Assembly: GCA_964526325.1 (NCBI GenBank)
Contig: CAZGKM010000001.1
Location: 39,454 to 103,453 of the forward strand
Reading direction: 5' to 3'
Source of the DNA: JACPHD01 sp964526325
GTDB lineage: Bacteria > Patescibacteriota > Patescibacteriia > Patescibacteriales > GWC2-42-12
Length of the DNA stretch: 64,000 nucleotides
The notes under the pieces were generated by a model that did no database searches, was not told the DNA's origin, and saw only the letters and a list, made by a program, of their open reading frames with translations. Each line of letters starts with the position of its first letter. The stretch's first letter is position 1. Positions 48,793-58,277 of this stretch are shown in pieces. The translations under genes and the position numbers were made by a program.

Positions 48793-49971
48793 CTACATCA
48801 TCTTTTTCCGAATAAACGCCGGGATGCCCAATTCATCGTCTTCTTCAGTATCGGCGCTCTTCTTTTGCGCCGGCTCCGATTGAGCCTGCTTTAAAGGAGA
48901 AATCTTACTTTTCTTTTTGGTCATCTGCTCTTTATTCTCTTTATCTTCTTCCGCGTTTATATAAGGATTGGGCGTATAGATTCTATCCGAAGAAACAGTT
49001 TCGCTAACGCCGACGCGGCGGCCGTCAAAACCGGTAGCCACAACGGTTATCTTAATTTCATCTTTATACTTTTCGTCAATCACGGCGCCGAAAATAATTT
49101 TAGCGTCTTCGTCAACCGAAGAAGTAATTACTTTAGCCGCCTCGTTTACTTCATGCATGGATAAATTCGGTCCGCCGACGATAGTAAATAATATGCCGCG
49201 CGCGCCTTCAATCGACATTTCCAAGAGCGGCGAACTAATGGCCGCTTTAGCCGCTTCAATCGCTTTATTTTCGCCGGAAGCCTGCCCGATTCCCATTAAA
49301 GCCGAACCGGCATTGGCCATAACCGCTTTAACGTCCGCGAAATCAACATTAATCAAGCCGGGTACGGTTATAAGCTCGGAAATGCCCTGAACGCCCTGGC
49401 GGAGCACTTCGTCAACTACCATAAAAGCGTCGAGCAATGAAGTTTTTTTATCGATTACCTGGAGCAGCTTATCGTTAGGAATGGTAATTATTGTATCCAC
49501 TTTATCGGCCAACTCGGATAAGCCGCGCTCGGCAATATTTTTCCTTTGCGCGCCTTCAAAAGCAAACGGCTTGGTTACGACCGCAACGGTCAAAGCGCCT
49601 AAGTCGCGGGCAATCTCGGCAATCGTCGGCGAAGCGCCCGTACCGGTCCCTCCGCCCAATCCGCAAGTAACAAAAACCATATCAGCGTCTTTTAAAGCAT
49701 CCCTGATTTCATTTTGCGCTTCTTCGGCCGAACGCTTGCCCAATTCCGGATTCATACCAGCGCCTAAGCCACGGGTTATGGTTTTTCCGATATGTATTTT
49801 CTTTGAAGCTTTATTATAATGAAGAGCCTGAACATCAGTATTAACCGCGATAAACTCAACCCCCCTAATCCCGCAATCAATCATGCGGTTTACCCCGCTC
49901 CCGCCGGAACCGCCAACGCCGACAACTTTTATTTTAGCAAATGTTTCCACGACTGGTTTTACTTCAGCCAT
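48793..49971 (-). CDS. ftsZ: Cell division protein FtsZ
   Basis: 392 aa. Tubulin-type GTP-binding: VVGVGGSGGSGVNRM, the T4 loop GGGTGTGASP, GAQRKNIAERGL, and NVDFADVKAVM of the T7 region. A Lys/Gln-rich linker follows, and the last residues DELGIPAFIRKKMM form the conserved C-terminal peptide that binds FtsA. ftsA lies upstream on the same strand. Confidence 0.96.
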   Translation of the reverse strand: MAEVKPVVETFAKIKVVGVGGSGGSGVNRMIDCGIRGVEFIAVNTDVQALHYNKASKKIHIGKTITRGLGAGMNPELGKRSAEEAQNEIRDALKDADMVFVTCGLGGGTGTGASPTIAEIARDLGALTVAVVTKPFAFEGAQRKNIAERGLSELADKVDTIITIPNDKLLQVIDKKTSLLDAFMVVDEVLRQGVQGISELITVPGLINVDFADVKAVMANAGSALMGIGQASGENKAIEAAKAAISSPLLEMSIEGARGILFTIVGGPNLSMHEVNEAAKVITSSVDEDAKIIFGAVIDEKYKDEIKITVVATGFDGRRVGVSETVSSDRIYTPNPYINAEEDKENKEQMTKKKSKISPLKQAQSEPAQKKSADTEEDDELGIPAFIRKKMM

Positions 49972-50115
49972 ATAGATAAAATCGGTTAAGTTAATAACTA
50001 ATTTAATCTTAACCTATTATTATATTTTAATCAAGAGTTTTAAAAAAGGTTTAAAATTAAGTCTGTATAAAAGATTTATACACTAATATAATATAAATTT
50101 ACCCCAATTATACTA

Positions 50116-51536
50116 TTATGGTATGAGCGACTTAAACCACTCTTTAATCTGCTCTAAACCTTTGCCGGCGGCGCCGCCAGTCGGCCAGCTTATTCTTGAA
50201 TTCTTTTTACGCTTTGTTAATTGGTTGCCCCAAGCGACTAACCCTAAAGCGGTCAGATAATTAACGTCATTAACTTTATCAATAGCTAAAGAAACGTTTT
50301 GGTTAGTGCCTAAGCACGCGGGTAAGCGTAATTTATTTTTCGCTACGTCAACCAAATCACTTAATTTTGCACCATCGCCGATTAGGAAAACTCCGGCCGG
50401 CAGCATGCCCGAGCGGTCTATCTTTTTAAATTCATTGTCAATTTTTTCAAAAATTTCTTCAACCCTGGCTTCAATTATTTCAGCCACGTATTTTTTGGAA
50501 ATTACCATGCCGTCATCGGAAATATTTTCTTCCCGGGCTAAATCGCTCGCGTCCACTTCATCTTTTTTCGTAAATTTATCGCTTCTGGCTGAACCATATT
50601 CAATCTTAATCCTTTCGGCCAAATTTATCGGGCATCTAAGTCCGATAGCCACGTCGGCCGTTATATGCTCGGAGCCGATGGGAATAACCGCGGCATGGAG
50701 TAGCTCCCCTTCTTCAAAAACCGCTAAACTCGTCGTGGAAGAGCCGATATTGATTAAAGCCGCGCCCAGTTCTTTCTGTTTGGTGCCGATAACGACTTCA
50801 GCCGCAGCCAAAGGCGATAAAACCAAATCTTCAATTTCTAAACTGGTGCGATAAATCGCTTTAGTTAAATTTTTTATCTGGCTCGATAACCCCTGAATAA
50901 TTAAAGTTTCAACCTCTAATCTTATACCGGTCATGCCGATCGGATCTTTTATGTCTGCCTGATTATCCACGGAAAACTTAACCGGTATGACATGAAGAAT
51001 TTCATAATTCGGCGGGACGGATAAAGCCTGGGCGGCTTCAACCGCCCGATTAACGTCGTCCTCGGTTATTTCGTTGTCGCTCCTGGCTACGGCTACTACG
51101 CCTTGGCTTTTTTNNNNNNNNNNNNNNNNNNNNNNNNNNNNNNNNNNNNNNNNNNNNNNNNNNNNNNNNNNNNNNNNNNNNNNNNNNNNNNNNNNNNNNN
51201 NNNNNNNNNNNNNTCCTCGGTTATTTCGTTGTCGCTCCTGGCTACGGCTACTACGCCTTGGCTTTTTTCGCATTTTAAATTCGGTCCGTTTATACCCACC
51301 CAGACATTAGTGACCGGAACGCCGATTAATCTTTCGGCTTTCTCTAAACAAGCCGAAATCGCCGAAGTCGCGTCTTCAATGCTGTTAACCGCGCCACGAT
51401 TTATGCCTTGGGCCGGCACGGTAACCGCGCCTAAAATTTGCAATTGTTCCCCTGATTCATTAGCCTTTTTTTGGCCAACTACCAACCTCACTGATGTTGA
51501 GCCGATATCCAATCCGGCAATAATATTTTCTTTCAT
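50116..51536 (-). CDS. ftsA: Cell division protein FtsA, interrupted by scaffold gap
   Basis: Actin-like ATPase that tethers FtsZ to the membrane. N-terminal IIAGLDIGSTSVRLVVG (phosphate 1), then NVWVGINGPNLKCEKSQGV, the second phosphate loop INIGSSTTSLAVFEEGE and GVFLIGDGAKLSDL. The C-terminal GLEQIKEWFKSLIP is an amphipathic membrane-targeting helix. The N gap (51114-51213) has the same 55 bases on both sides; merging them gives a continuous 421-codon frame, normal for FtsA. Confidence 0.93.
51114..51213. other. Scaffold gap (100 N) with 55-bp duplicated flanks
   Basis: 51059-51113 equals 51214-51268. Merging the copies keeps the ftsA frame intact (1266 bases, divisible by three). Confidence 0.9.
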
Positions 51537-51922
51537 AATTAAATTAATTTTTATTGAATTCTTTTAATGAATACATTATTTATACACTTATAATACCACA
51601 ATAATCATCTATATAAATTATAACACAAAAATTATTTTTTTCACAATACTTATTTAAAGTAAAATTATTGGCATCTAAGAAACAATTGCCTACTTATCTT
51701 AAATTTACTGACTCAAATACCATCAGAAAGAAGTTTAATTGCCACTAGAACATAGCCAACTTAAGTCAGGACAAACAATATAAGTCCGATTTTTTTATTA
51801 GTTAGCGCTGATTTTTAGCATAATAATATTTAATTACCGGGTTTATTTTTCTTAAAGGCGCGGGCATTCTTTTAATCTTATTATTTTTTGTAATTAACTT
51901 TATCTTAAATCCTAATTTATAA
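51537..51922. other. AT-rich intergenic region upstream of ftsA
   Basis: 386 bases without a convincing gene. The only notable open stretch is on the minus strand just after the EGF protein stop (about 51812-51925), reading ...KIKRMPAPLRKINPVIKYYY, but it has no proper start codon and may be a remnant. No clear palindromes or promoter pair seen. Confidence 0.4.
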
Positions 51923-53184
51923 TTAATTTCCTCCGACTTCCTCCCAATAAGGACAATTAATACTCACCGAATATGGTCCACTAGCCCAAGTTGCTTTTTC
52001 ATAGAAAAAAGAATCAGGGGCAGTCATAGATATACCTACACTATTCGCCCAAAGTGTGGGTGGCTTTGTATATCCTCCTCCTGCTGTAACTGAACTACTA
52101 TTCACCCACCCACTATCGTTTATAATATAAGGAGATCCAAGAGGAACATAACAATAATATGAGAGAATTCTAGTCTGTAATTGTTTCGCGTAAATACGTG
52201 ATTGACCTACAAATGCGTAACAACCGTTACCACCAGTACCGCAGTAAATCCATCCTCCACCCCAAGATACCCAGGATTTCATAGCAATGAATGAACCTTC
52301 AGATATACAAATTCCCCCTACGAATGCGCCGGAACAATACGTACAAGTCGGATAATTATAATAATTGGCGGCGCAGGAATTACAATTTGCGCCGGTATAA
52401 CCGGTACTGCAAGAACAGGTGCCGGAAGCAGTACAGGTGCCATGGCCGCTGCAGGTGGTAGCGGCTGAACAATACGTACAAGTCGGATAATTATAATAAT
52501 TGGCGGCGCAGGAATTACAANNNNNNNNNNNNNNNNNNNNNNNNNNNNNNNNNNNNNNNNNNNNNNNNNNNNNNNNNNNNNNNNNNNNNNNNNNNNNNNN
52601 NNNNNNNNNNNNNNNNNNNNTGAACAATACGTACAAGTCGGATAATTATAATAATTGGCGGCGCAGGAATTACAATTTGCGCCGGTATAACCGGTACTGC
52701 AAGAACAGGTGCCGGAAGCAGTACAGGTGCCATGGCCGCTGCAGGTGGTAGCGGCTGAACAATACGTACAAGTCGGATAATTATAATAATTGGCGGCGCA
52801 GGAATTACAACTGGCGCCGGCATAACCGGTACTGCAAATACATGTACCATCAGCAGCGCAAATACCATGACTATTGCAAGTTATACTTGAAGTACAGCAA
52901 GCTCCGACCGTTACGCCCGAGGGTTTATGCGCGTTGAACGCGTCCCATTCTACCTGGGTTTTGGTCGGTATAAAATAATCGTTCGTGGCGTCATTATTGG
53001 TTACTTTATAACAGGCTCCGTCCGGGTCGGCGACGATAGCATCAGCCGTACCGCCTAATTTATTAACCCTGTAACCTTCACTCCAAAGACCTTCTGCCCA
53101 AATGCTCCCAATAATAAGTAAAAAAAAGATAACTATAATAAAAAACAATACCAAAATAATTACTAAGGCTTTTTTAGGAAACAT
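51923..53184 (-). CDS. Membrane-anchored EGF-like repeat protein, interrupted by scaffold gap
   Basis: N-terminal membrane helix (about 7-29), a ~60-residue spacer (GTADAIVADPDGACYKVTNN ... TQVEWDAFNAHKPSG), then Cys-rich EGF/laminin-like repeats of 45 residues: CSGHGTCTASGTCSCSTGY, GANCNSCAANYYNYPTC, TYC. At the DNA level the 135-bp repeats are almost identical. A C-terminal domain follows (GAFVGGICISEGSFIAMKSW ... SVSINCPYWEEVGGN) resembling a secreted recognition domain. The N gap lies in a repeat; with the flanks merged, 368 codons remain in frame, but the true repeat number is uncertain. Confidence 0.8.
52331..52890. repeat. Tandem 135-bp repeats encoding EGF-like units (with gap)
   Basis: Units begin at about 52331, 52466, 52621 and 52756, each 135 bases apart apart from the gap (52466 and 52621 may be the same unit). 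The near-identity of copies at the DNA level indicates recent expansion or gene conversion. Confidence 0.85.
52521..52620. other. Scaffold gap (100 N) with 55-bp duplicated flanks, inside a repeat
   Basis: 52466-52520 equals 52621-52675. Because the sequence around is truly repeated, an unknown number of 135-bp units may be missing. Confidence 0.85.
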
Positions 53185-53267
53185 AAGGGAAGAATTATTA
53201 ATAAATGCCTAAATATTAATAACTATATTATAACATTTATCCTTTATTCATTAAATGCTTAAAATTT

Positions 53268-54551
53268 CTAACCTTGGCTTAAAGTTGCAAACATAGCGAC
53301 GCTTGATAAAAACATAATTACAAAAGCCAGCCAAAGAAAAACTTTCGACAGCCAGCCGCTTTTATGTTTACCCATTATCTTTTTGTCGCTGGCGATTTTA
53401 TTTATTATAAACAACAGAGGCACGGCAACCAACCCGTTAATTACAGCGGTAAAGATTAAAGCTCTGATCGGATTGATGCCGATATAATTAATCATTAAGC
53501 CGATAACCGTTGCCACGGTAATCACGCCGTAAAAACCATGCGCTTTTTTAAATTTTAAATTCAAGCCTTCGCGCCAGTTAAAAGCTTCCGATACGGCGTA
53601 GGAGGCAGAAGCCGAAAGAACGGGAACGGATAAAAGACCCAGGCCGACTATGCCGAAAGCAAAAATTACTTTCGCCCATAATCCGGCGTTAGGGAAAGTA
53701 TTAACTAAAGGTTCAAGCGCTCTGGCCGCGTCTGCCGCGGTTTTAACGTCAACAATACCGTTATTATGAAGCACCGTGCCGGCCACTACAATAATGCACC
53801 AAGCCGCTATTTGCGAAAACAGCATGCCTAAAAAATTATCCAGCCTTAAATTGCTTATGAATTTTTCGCTTAATTTCGGCTTGCCGTAATTAAATATATG
53901 ATGGCTTTTTTCCTCTTCTACTTCCTCTGAAGCTTGCCAAAAAAACATATAAGGAGAAATTGTCGTGCCAAAAACCGCGACGATTATAAATAAAAAATTA
54001 AAACTTAATTCAATATGCGGTATAAAAGTAGCCTTTAATAACTCCCACCAGGGATGCTTAATTAAGAAAACCGTAAGCGGATAAGCAATTAAGGACAAAG
54101 CGCACCATTTTAAAACTTTGGCATAAACTTTATACGATAAAAAAATTTCTAAAATTAAAATAAGGGCGGTAAAAAATAGAGCCAAAATACTGAAATTTAA
54201 AGGAATTATCAATCGAGTAGCCGCAGCCATAGCACCGATATTAGCGCCGATATTTATTGTGTTAGCGATTAAAATTAAAATTACAGCCGAAGATAAAACT
54301 TTTTTGCTGTAATATTTTTTTATAACCGCCGCTATGCCCTTGCCCGTAACCGCGCCTATGCGCGCGCAAGCTTCCTGGACCGCGGTTATTAAAGGCAACA
54401 TAAAAATAATCGTCCAAAGCTGGCTATAGCCGAATCTGGCTCCGGCCTGCATGTAGGTCGCGATACCGGAAGGGTCGTCGTCAGCCGCGCCGGTAATAAC
54501 GCCGGGTCCGACAATTTTCAAAATTTTTTTTATTTTTTGAATTAATTTCAT
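53268..54551 (-). CDS. Nramp-family divalent metal transporter
   Basis: 427 aa with about 11 membrane segments. TM1 carries GAADDDPSGIATYMQAGA, matching the Nramp DPGN-type metal site but with DPSG; TM6-like SVPVLSASASYAVSEAF lacks the MPH motif of classical MntH. It is thus a divergent Nramp relative (possibly Mg2+ or Mn2+). The start codon lies in the end of a repeat element (54550-54625). Confidence 0.85.
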   Translation of the reverse strand: MKLIQKIKKILKIVGPGVITGAADDDPSGIATYMQAGARFGYSQLWTIIFMLPLITAVQEACARIGAVTGKGIAAVIKKYYSKKVLSSAVILILIANTINIGANIGAMAAATRLIIPLNFSILALFFTALILILEIFLSYKVYAKVLKWCALSLIAYPLTVFLIKHPWWELLKATFIPHIELSFNFLFIIVAVFGTTISPYMFFWQASEEVEEEKSHHIFNYGKPKLSEKFISNLRLDNFLGMLFSQIAAWCIIVVAGTVLHNNGIVDVKTAADAARALEPLVNTFPNAGLWAKVIFAFGIVGLGLLSVPVLSASASYAVSEAFNWREGLNLKFKKAHGFYGVITVATVIGLMINYIGINPIRALIFTAVINGLVAVPLLFIINKIASDKKIMGKHKSGWLSKVFLWLAFVIMFLSSVAMFATLSQG

Positions 54552-54625
54552 CCCGTTAGAAATAATTATATACTGAAGATTTTACCCGTAAGAAAATCTG
54601 TTTAGGCATAATTTCTAACGGGATT
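54550..54625. repeat. Terminal-inverted-repeat element upstream of the Nramp gene
   Basis: Left end TCCCGTTAGAAAT, right end ATTTCTAACGGGA, with an inner hairpin AGATTTTACCC...TTTTCT of lower quality. It would form the 5' leader of the Nramp mRNA. Confidence 0.6.
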
Positions 54626-54681
54626 CATGCCATTAATTATACTATATTTTTAAATTTTCGGCGAATATTTACAAATAACAA

Positions 54682-54706
54682 AAACAGGAGCTTATTACCC
54701 CTGTTT
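54682..54706 (-). terminator. Terminator after bipA
   Basis: AAACAGG...CCTGTTT hairpin followed on the minus strand by TTGTTATTTG, 23 bases after the bipA stop. Confidence 0.65.
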
Positions 54707-54728
54707 ATATATTATTTTATAAACAATT

Positions 54729-56531
54729 TTATTTTATTCTGAGCGCTTTGGTCCGATCGTTTTTAGTTAAATACATCTTGCGCAGCCTGATATTTTTAGG
54801 AGTAACTTCTAAATATTCATCTTCTTTCATCACGCCCAAGCCCCGCTCTAAAGTAATTTCGTAAGGCGGCGTAAGTTTAATAGCTTCATCCGCGCCAGAA
54901 GCGCGCATATTGGTTAACTGCTTGCCTTTTATCGGATTGACCTCGAGATCGTTGCCTTTGGCTACGTTGCCGATAACCATGCCTTCATAAACGTCAATAT
55001 TGGCGCCAATATATAAAGTACCGCGCTCCTGAAGATTCCATAAAGAAAACGCCAGAGCTTTGCCGCTAGCCATAGATACCATTGAGCCTAGCTCGCTTTT
55101 AGAAATTTCGCCGACATGGGGCTTAAAACCGGCGACATGCGTGCAAATTATACCCTCGCCTCTCGTATCTATCATAAACTCATTGCGATAACCCAATAAT
55201 CCTCTAACCGGAATTTCAAAAACCATCCTGATGCCGGCATGCTCGGGATTCATCTCTTTCATTAAACCCTTTCTTTTAGCCATTTTTTCAATCACTACGC
55301 CTGACATTTCCTGCGGCACGTCAATAGTTACTTCTTCAAAAGGTTCAAGTTTTTGTACTGAACCTGTTGAAGTATCTTCTTTAATGATTACCGTTGGCTG
55401 AGAAACTTGCATTTCAAAGCCTTCGCGGCGCATATTTTCAAGCAGTATGGCGATATGCAATTCTCCCCGGCCGTAAACTTTATAATAATCTCCGGACGAA
55501 AAATCTATTTTTAAGCCAACGTTTACTTCAAGCTCTTTCTCTAAACGCTCTTTTATCTGCCGGCTGGTAACATATTTGCCTTCACAGCCGGCAAACGGAG
55601 AATTATTAACTAAAAAATTTAATGAAATGGTGGGTTGATCAATTGAGATGGCCGGCAGAGCCTCTTGGTCGGCGGTCTGGCAAATTGTTTCGCCGATATA
55701 AATATCCGGCAGTCCGGCAATCATAACAATATCTCCGGCTTCGGCAACCTTCACTTCTTTTCTGGAGATGCCTTCAAAAGTAAATAATTTGGTAATTTTT
55801 CCGTTCCTTATTTCTCCGCTTGGCTTTTTAATTATTACATTATCGGCCTGCCTAACCGTGCCTTCATAAATTCTGCCGATAGCCAGTCGGCCGATGAAGT
55901 TATCATAAGCCAAATTAAACGGCTGGATTCTAAAAGGCATTTTAGCTCCTTCGGCCGACGAAGCCGGTTTAACTTTTTCTAAAATAACGTCGAGAAGCGG
56001 ATTTAAATTATCGCTTTGATCCGCCATGCTCTTTTTCGCAATGCCTTGGCGGGCAATTGCATAAATGGTAGAAAAATTAAGCTGGTCATCCGACGCGCCC
56101 AAGTCCAAAAATAATTCATAAACTTTTTCTAAAGCCCATTCGACTCTGGCCGCCGGCTTATCGATTTTATTTATTACCACAATCGGCTTAAGACCGAGTT
56201 CTAAAGATTTTTTTAAAACAAACTTAGTTTGCGGCATAGGCCCTTCCTGGGCGTCCACGACCAAAAGAACCGAGTCGATTGAGCGTAGAACCCGCTCTAC
56301 TTCCGAACCAAAATCGGCATGCCCGGGCGTATCAACAATATTTATTTTCGCGCCCTTATACATAACCGAAGTATTTTTGGAATAAATCGTAATGCCTCTT
56401 TCAAGTTCTAAGGCGTTTGAATCCATGCTGACGCCGGACTCGGTCATGCCTGTTTGCTGCATTAACCTGTCCGTTAAGGTAGTTTTGCCATGGTCCACAT
56501 GGGCGATAATTGCAATATTTCTTATTTCCAT
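54729..56531 (-). CDS. typA: Ribosome-associated GTPase BipA/TypA
   Basis: 600 aa. Starts MEIRNIAIIAHVDHGKTTL (P-loop), DTPGHADFGSEV (switch II), NKIDKPAARV; the EF-G-like domain and the BipA-specific C-terminal domain (RGLLGYRNEFMIDTRGEG, IGNVAKGNDLEVNP, PKNIRLRKMYLT) follow. Standard length. It assists 50S assembly under stress in other bacteria. Leader contains a nested palindrome (56540-56604). Confidence 0.95.
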   Translation of the reverse strand: MEIRNIAIIAHVDHGKTTLTDRLMQQTGMTESGVSMDSNALELERGITIYSKNTSVMYKGAKINIVDTPGHADFGSEVERVLRSIDSVLLVVDAQEGPMPQTKFVLKKSLELGLKPIVVINKIDKPAARVEWALEKVYELFLDLGASDDQLNFSTIYAIARQGIAKKSMADQSDNLNPLLDVILEKVKPASSAEGAKMPFRIQPFNLAYDNFIGRLAIGRIYEGTVRQADNVIIKKPSGEIRNGKITKLFTFEGISRKEVKVAEAGDIVMIAGLPDIYIGETICQTADQEALPAISIDQPTISLNFLVNNSPFAGCEGKYVTSRQIKERLEKELEVNVGLKIDFSSGDYYKVYGRGELHIAILLENMRREGFEMQVSQPTVIIKEDTSTGSVQKLEPFEEVTIDVPQEMSGVVIEKMAKRKGLMKEMNPEHAGIRMVFEIPVRGLLGYRNEFMIDTRGEGIICTHVAGFKPHVGEISKSELGSMVSMASGKALAFSLWNLQERGTLYIGANIDVYEGMVIGNVAKGNDLEVNPIKGKQLTNMRASGADEAIKLTPPYEITLERGLGVMKEDEYLEVTPKNIRLRKMYLTKNDRTKALRIK

Positions 56532-56539
56532 AATAATAA

Positions 56540-56604
56540 ATCAAATAAAAAATTTATGGCCGTAGCCCCGAAAAATGCGGGGCGCTATAAATTTTTTATT
56601 TGAT
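56540..56604. repeat. Nested palindrome in the bipA leader
   Basis: Perfect 18-bp outer arms ATCAAATAAAAAATTTAT (56540-56557) and its inverse (56587-56604) enclose a GCCCCG-aaaaatg-CGGGGC hairpin (56565-56583). The inner hairpin is of the same type as in 40569-40587 and in the terminator at 21581-21630. Confidence 0.8.
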
Positions 56605-56626
56605 ACAATATATTTTTTGAAAATAT

Positions 56627-56655
56627 TAAAAACTTTTTTTGAAAAAGTTTTTAAA
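56627..56655. repeat. Copy of the AAAACTTTTT palindrome
   Basis: AAAAACTTTTTTTGAAAAAGTTTTT, followed by AAAGG. Related copies at 8446-8478 (next to the N gap) and, partly, 14331-14350. Confidence 0.65.
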
Positions 56656-56739
56656 GGCTTTGTAAATAAAAAACGCCCCAAAGGTCAGGCGACTTTATAG
56701 CTTAATATACAATATCTTTCTAAAATAGTCAAGAAAAAT

Positions 56740-57414
56740 TTATTTTATCGGCTGATTTTCCGCCTTTTCGTATTTTTGGATTTTCTCTTTTTCGGTAATA
56801 TCCGAAAAATCCCTTAAACTTTGCCATCTTTTTCGAAAATTTTCGCCATCAAGATAACCGGCAAACTTATAATATTGAGAATGAGTATGCTCTATTCGCC
56901 TGGCATATTTTATGGGGCACCAGAATCTTTCCGTCCGGCCGCCGATTTCCACCGAGTAGCGAAAAACATTATTAACATAACTGCAATAAAGACAGTTGAA
57001 TTTTTCCAGCCAATTCAAATACGGTAGAAGCTGGCGGTCATAAACAAAAAACTCTTTCTTATTAACTAAAGGGATGCCGTAAATTCTGAAACAAACTTGA
57101 TGATAAATTTCCAGACAGATGCTAAAAAGCACCACCGGGAAAAACATGCCGTAAATAAACGGCATGCTTAAAAGATATTTATAATTAATCGGCCAAATCG
57201 TCCTTAAAACTCCAATCCGCCAGCTTCTAAGTTTTTCGCGCCTTAATTCAATTTCTCTTATTAAATTTTTTCCGCCGGCCACCGATTCAATGGCGCTTGA
57301 AAAAGCCCGCCTGATTTCGTCATTCAACCTTTCCAATTTATTGACGCCTATTTCTTTGCTTGTTGCAATCGACTGCTCTACTTTTTTAATTTTTTCTAAA
57401 AGTTCTTTTCTCAT
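56740..57414 (-). CDS. Conserved hypothetical membrane protein with NCLYCSY and WCPIK motifs
   Basis: 224 aa. N-terminal helical part (LLEKIKKVEQSIATSKEIGV), a hydrophobic segment near 88-112 (FIYGMFFPVVLFSICLEIY), then LPYLNWLEKFNCLYCSYVNN and GRTERFWCPIKYARRIEHTH. I have the impression that similar proteins (L-Y-CxYxN, WCPIKHA) occur widely in bacteria without known function; the cysteines suggest metal binding. It is divergent to pyrH, with a shared 120-base promoter region. Confidence 0.7.
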   Translation of the reverse strand: MRKELLEKIKKVEQSIATSKEIGVNKLERLNDEIRRAFSSAIESVAGGKNLIREIELRREKLRSWRIGVLRTIWPINYKYLLSMPFIYGMFFPVVLFSICLEIYHQVCFRIYGIPLVNKKEFFVYDRQLLPYLNWLEKFNCLYCSYVNNVFRYSVEIGGRTERFWCPIKYARRIEHTHSQYYKFAGYLDGENFRKRWQSLRDFSDITEKEKIQKYEKAENQPIK

Positions 57415-57534
57415 AATATTATTTATAAATTCTAATTCGGATTTTCTTATTAATCTGCGGATATATTTGCCATAAACATAATATTAAGATACCATAAAAA
57501 TAGATTAATTGAAAATTAAATAATATTGTAAATT

Positions 57535-58251
57535 ATGAAAAAACCAAAATATAAAAGAATTCTATTAAAAATTTCCGGCGAAGCCATGAAAGGAAAAAGA
57601 GAATATGGTATTGACCCCGAATATGTTTCTTATCTGGCCAAAGAAATAGAATCGGCTTATAAAACCGGAACGCAAATCGCTATCGTAGTGGGCGCCGGCA
57701 ATATTTTCCGCGGCGTCGCCGGCTCTAAGCACGGCATGGACAGAGTAACCGCCGATTACATGGGTATGTTAGCCACAATTTTTAACGCTATGGCCCTGCA
57801 GGACGCCTTGGAAAGGCTTAAAATAACCACTAGGCTGCAAACTGCCATAGAGATGAAGCAAATAGCGGAAACATTCATCCGCCGAAAAGCTTTAAGGCAT
57901 CTGGAAAAAGGCCGGGTAGTTATTTTAGGCGCCGGCACAGGCTTGCCTTTTATCACGACCGATACAACCTCGGCCATGCGCGGCCTTGAACTTGGCTGTG
58001 AAGCGATTTTTAAAGCAACCAAAGTTGACGGTGTTTACGACGACGATCCGATGGAAAATAAAAATGCTAAAAAATTCTCCACCCTAACTCTTGATCATGC
58101 TTTTCAAAATGATAAAATCAAAATCATGGATAAATCAGCTATCTCTTTATGCCGCGCCAACAATATTCATATCATCGTTTTTAAATTAAATCAAAAAGGC
58201 AGCTTTAAAAAAGCGGTTATGGGAGAAAAAGTCGGCACTACAATTTGCTAA
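57535..58251 (+). CDS. pyrH: Uridylate kinase (UMP kinase)
   Basis: 238 aa, amino-acid-kinase fold: RILLKISGEAMKG, IAIVVGAGNIFRG, TADYMGMLATIFNAMALQDA, GAGTGLPFITTDT and ATKVDGVYDDDP. Phosphorylates UMP to UDP in pyrimidine metabolism. It is one of only two complete plus-strand genes of the window and stands alone, ended by a terminator at 58278-58304. In many bacteria pyrH is next to tsf/frr; this is not the case here. Confidence 0.95.
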   Translation: MKKPKYKRILLKISGEAMKGKREYGIDPEYVSYLAKEIESAYKTGTQIAIVVGAGNIFRGVAGSKHGMDRVTADYMGMLATIFNAMALQDALERLKITTRLQTAIEMKQIAETFIRRKALRHLEKGRVVILGAGTGLPFITTDTTSAMRGLELGCEAIFKATKVDGVYDDDPMENKNAKKFSTLTLDHAFQNDKIKIMDKSAISLCRANNIHIIVFKLNQKGSFKKAVMGEKVGTTIC

Positions 58252-58277
58252 AATATTACTTCAGTAAAATATGCAAA

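Noticed and set aside
51812..51925. Minus-strand stretch ending MPAPLRKINPVIKYYYAKNQR
   Set aside because: Only 21 codons from its ATG and no usable start upstream; may be a remnant but not supportable as a gene.
52331..52890. CRISPR-like regular repeats
   Set aside because: The 135-bp units are contiguous, in frame and encode EGF-type repeats; no spacers are present.
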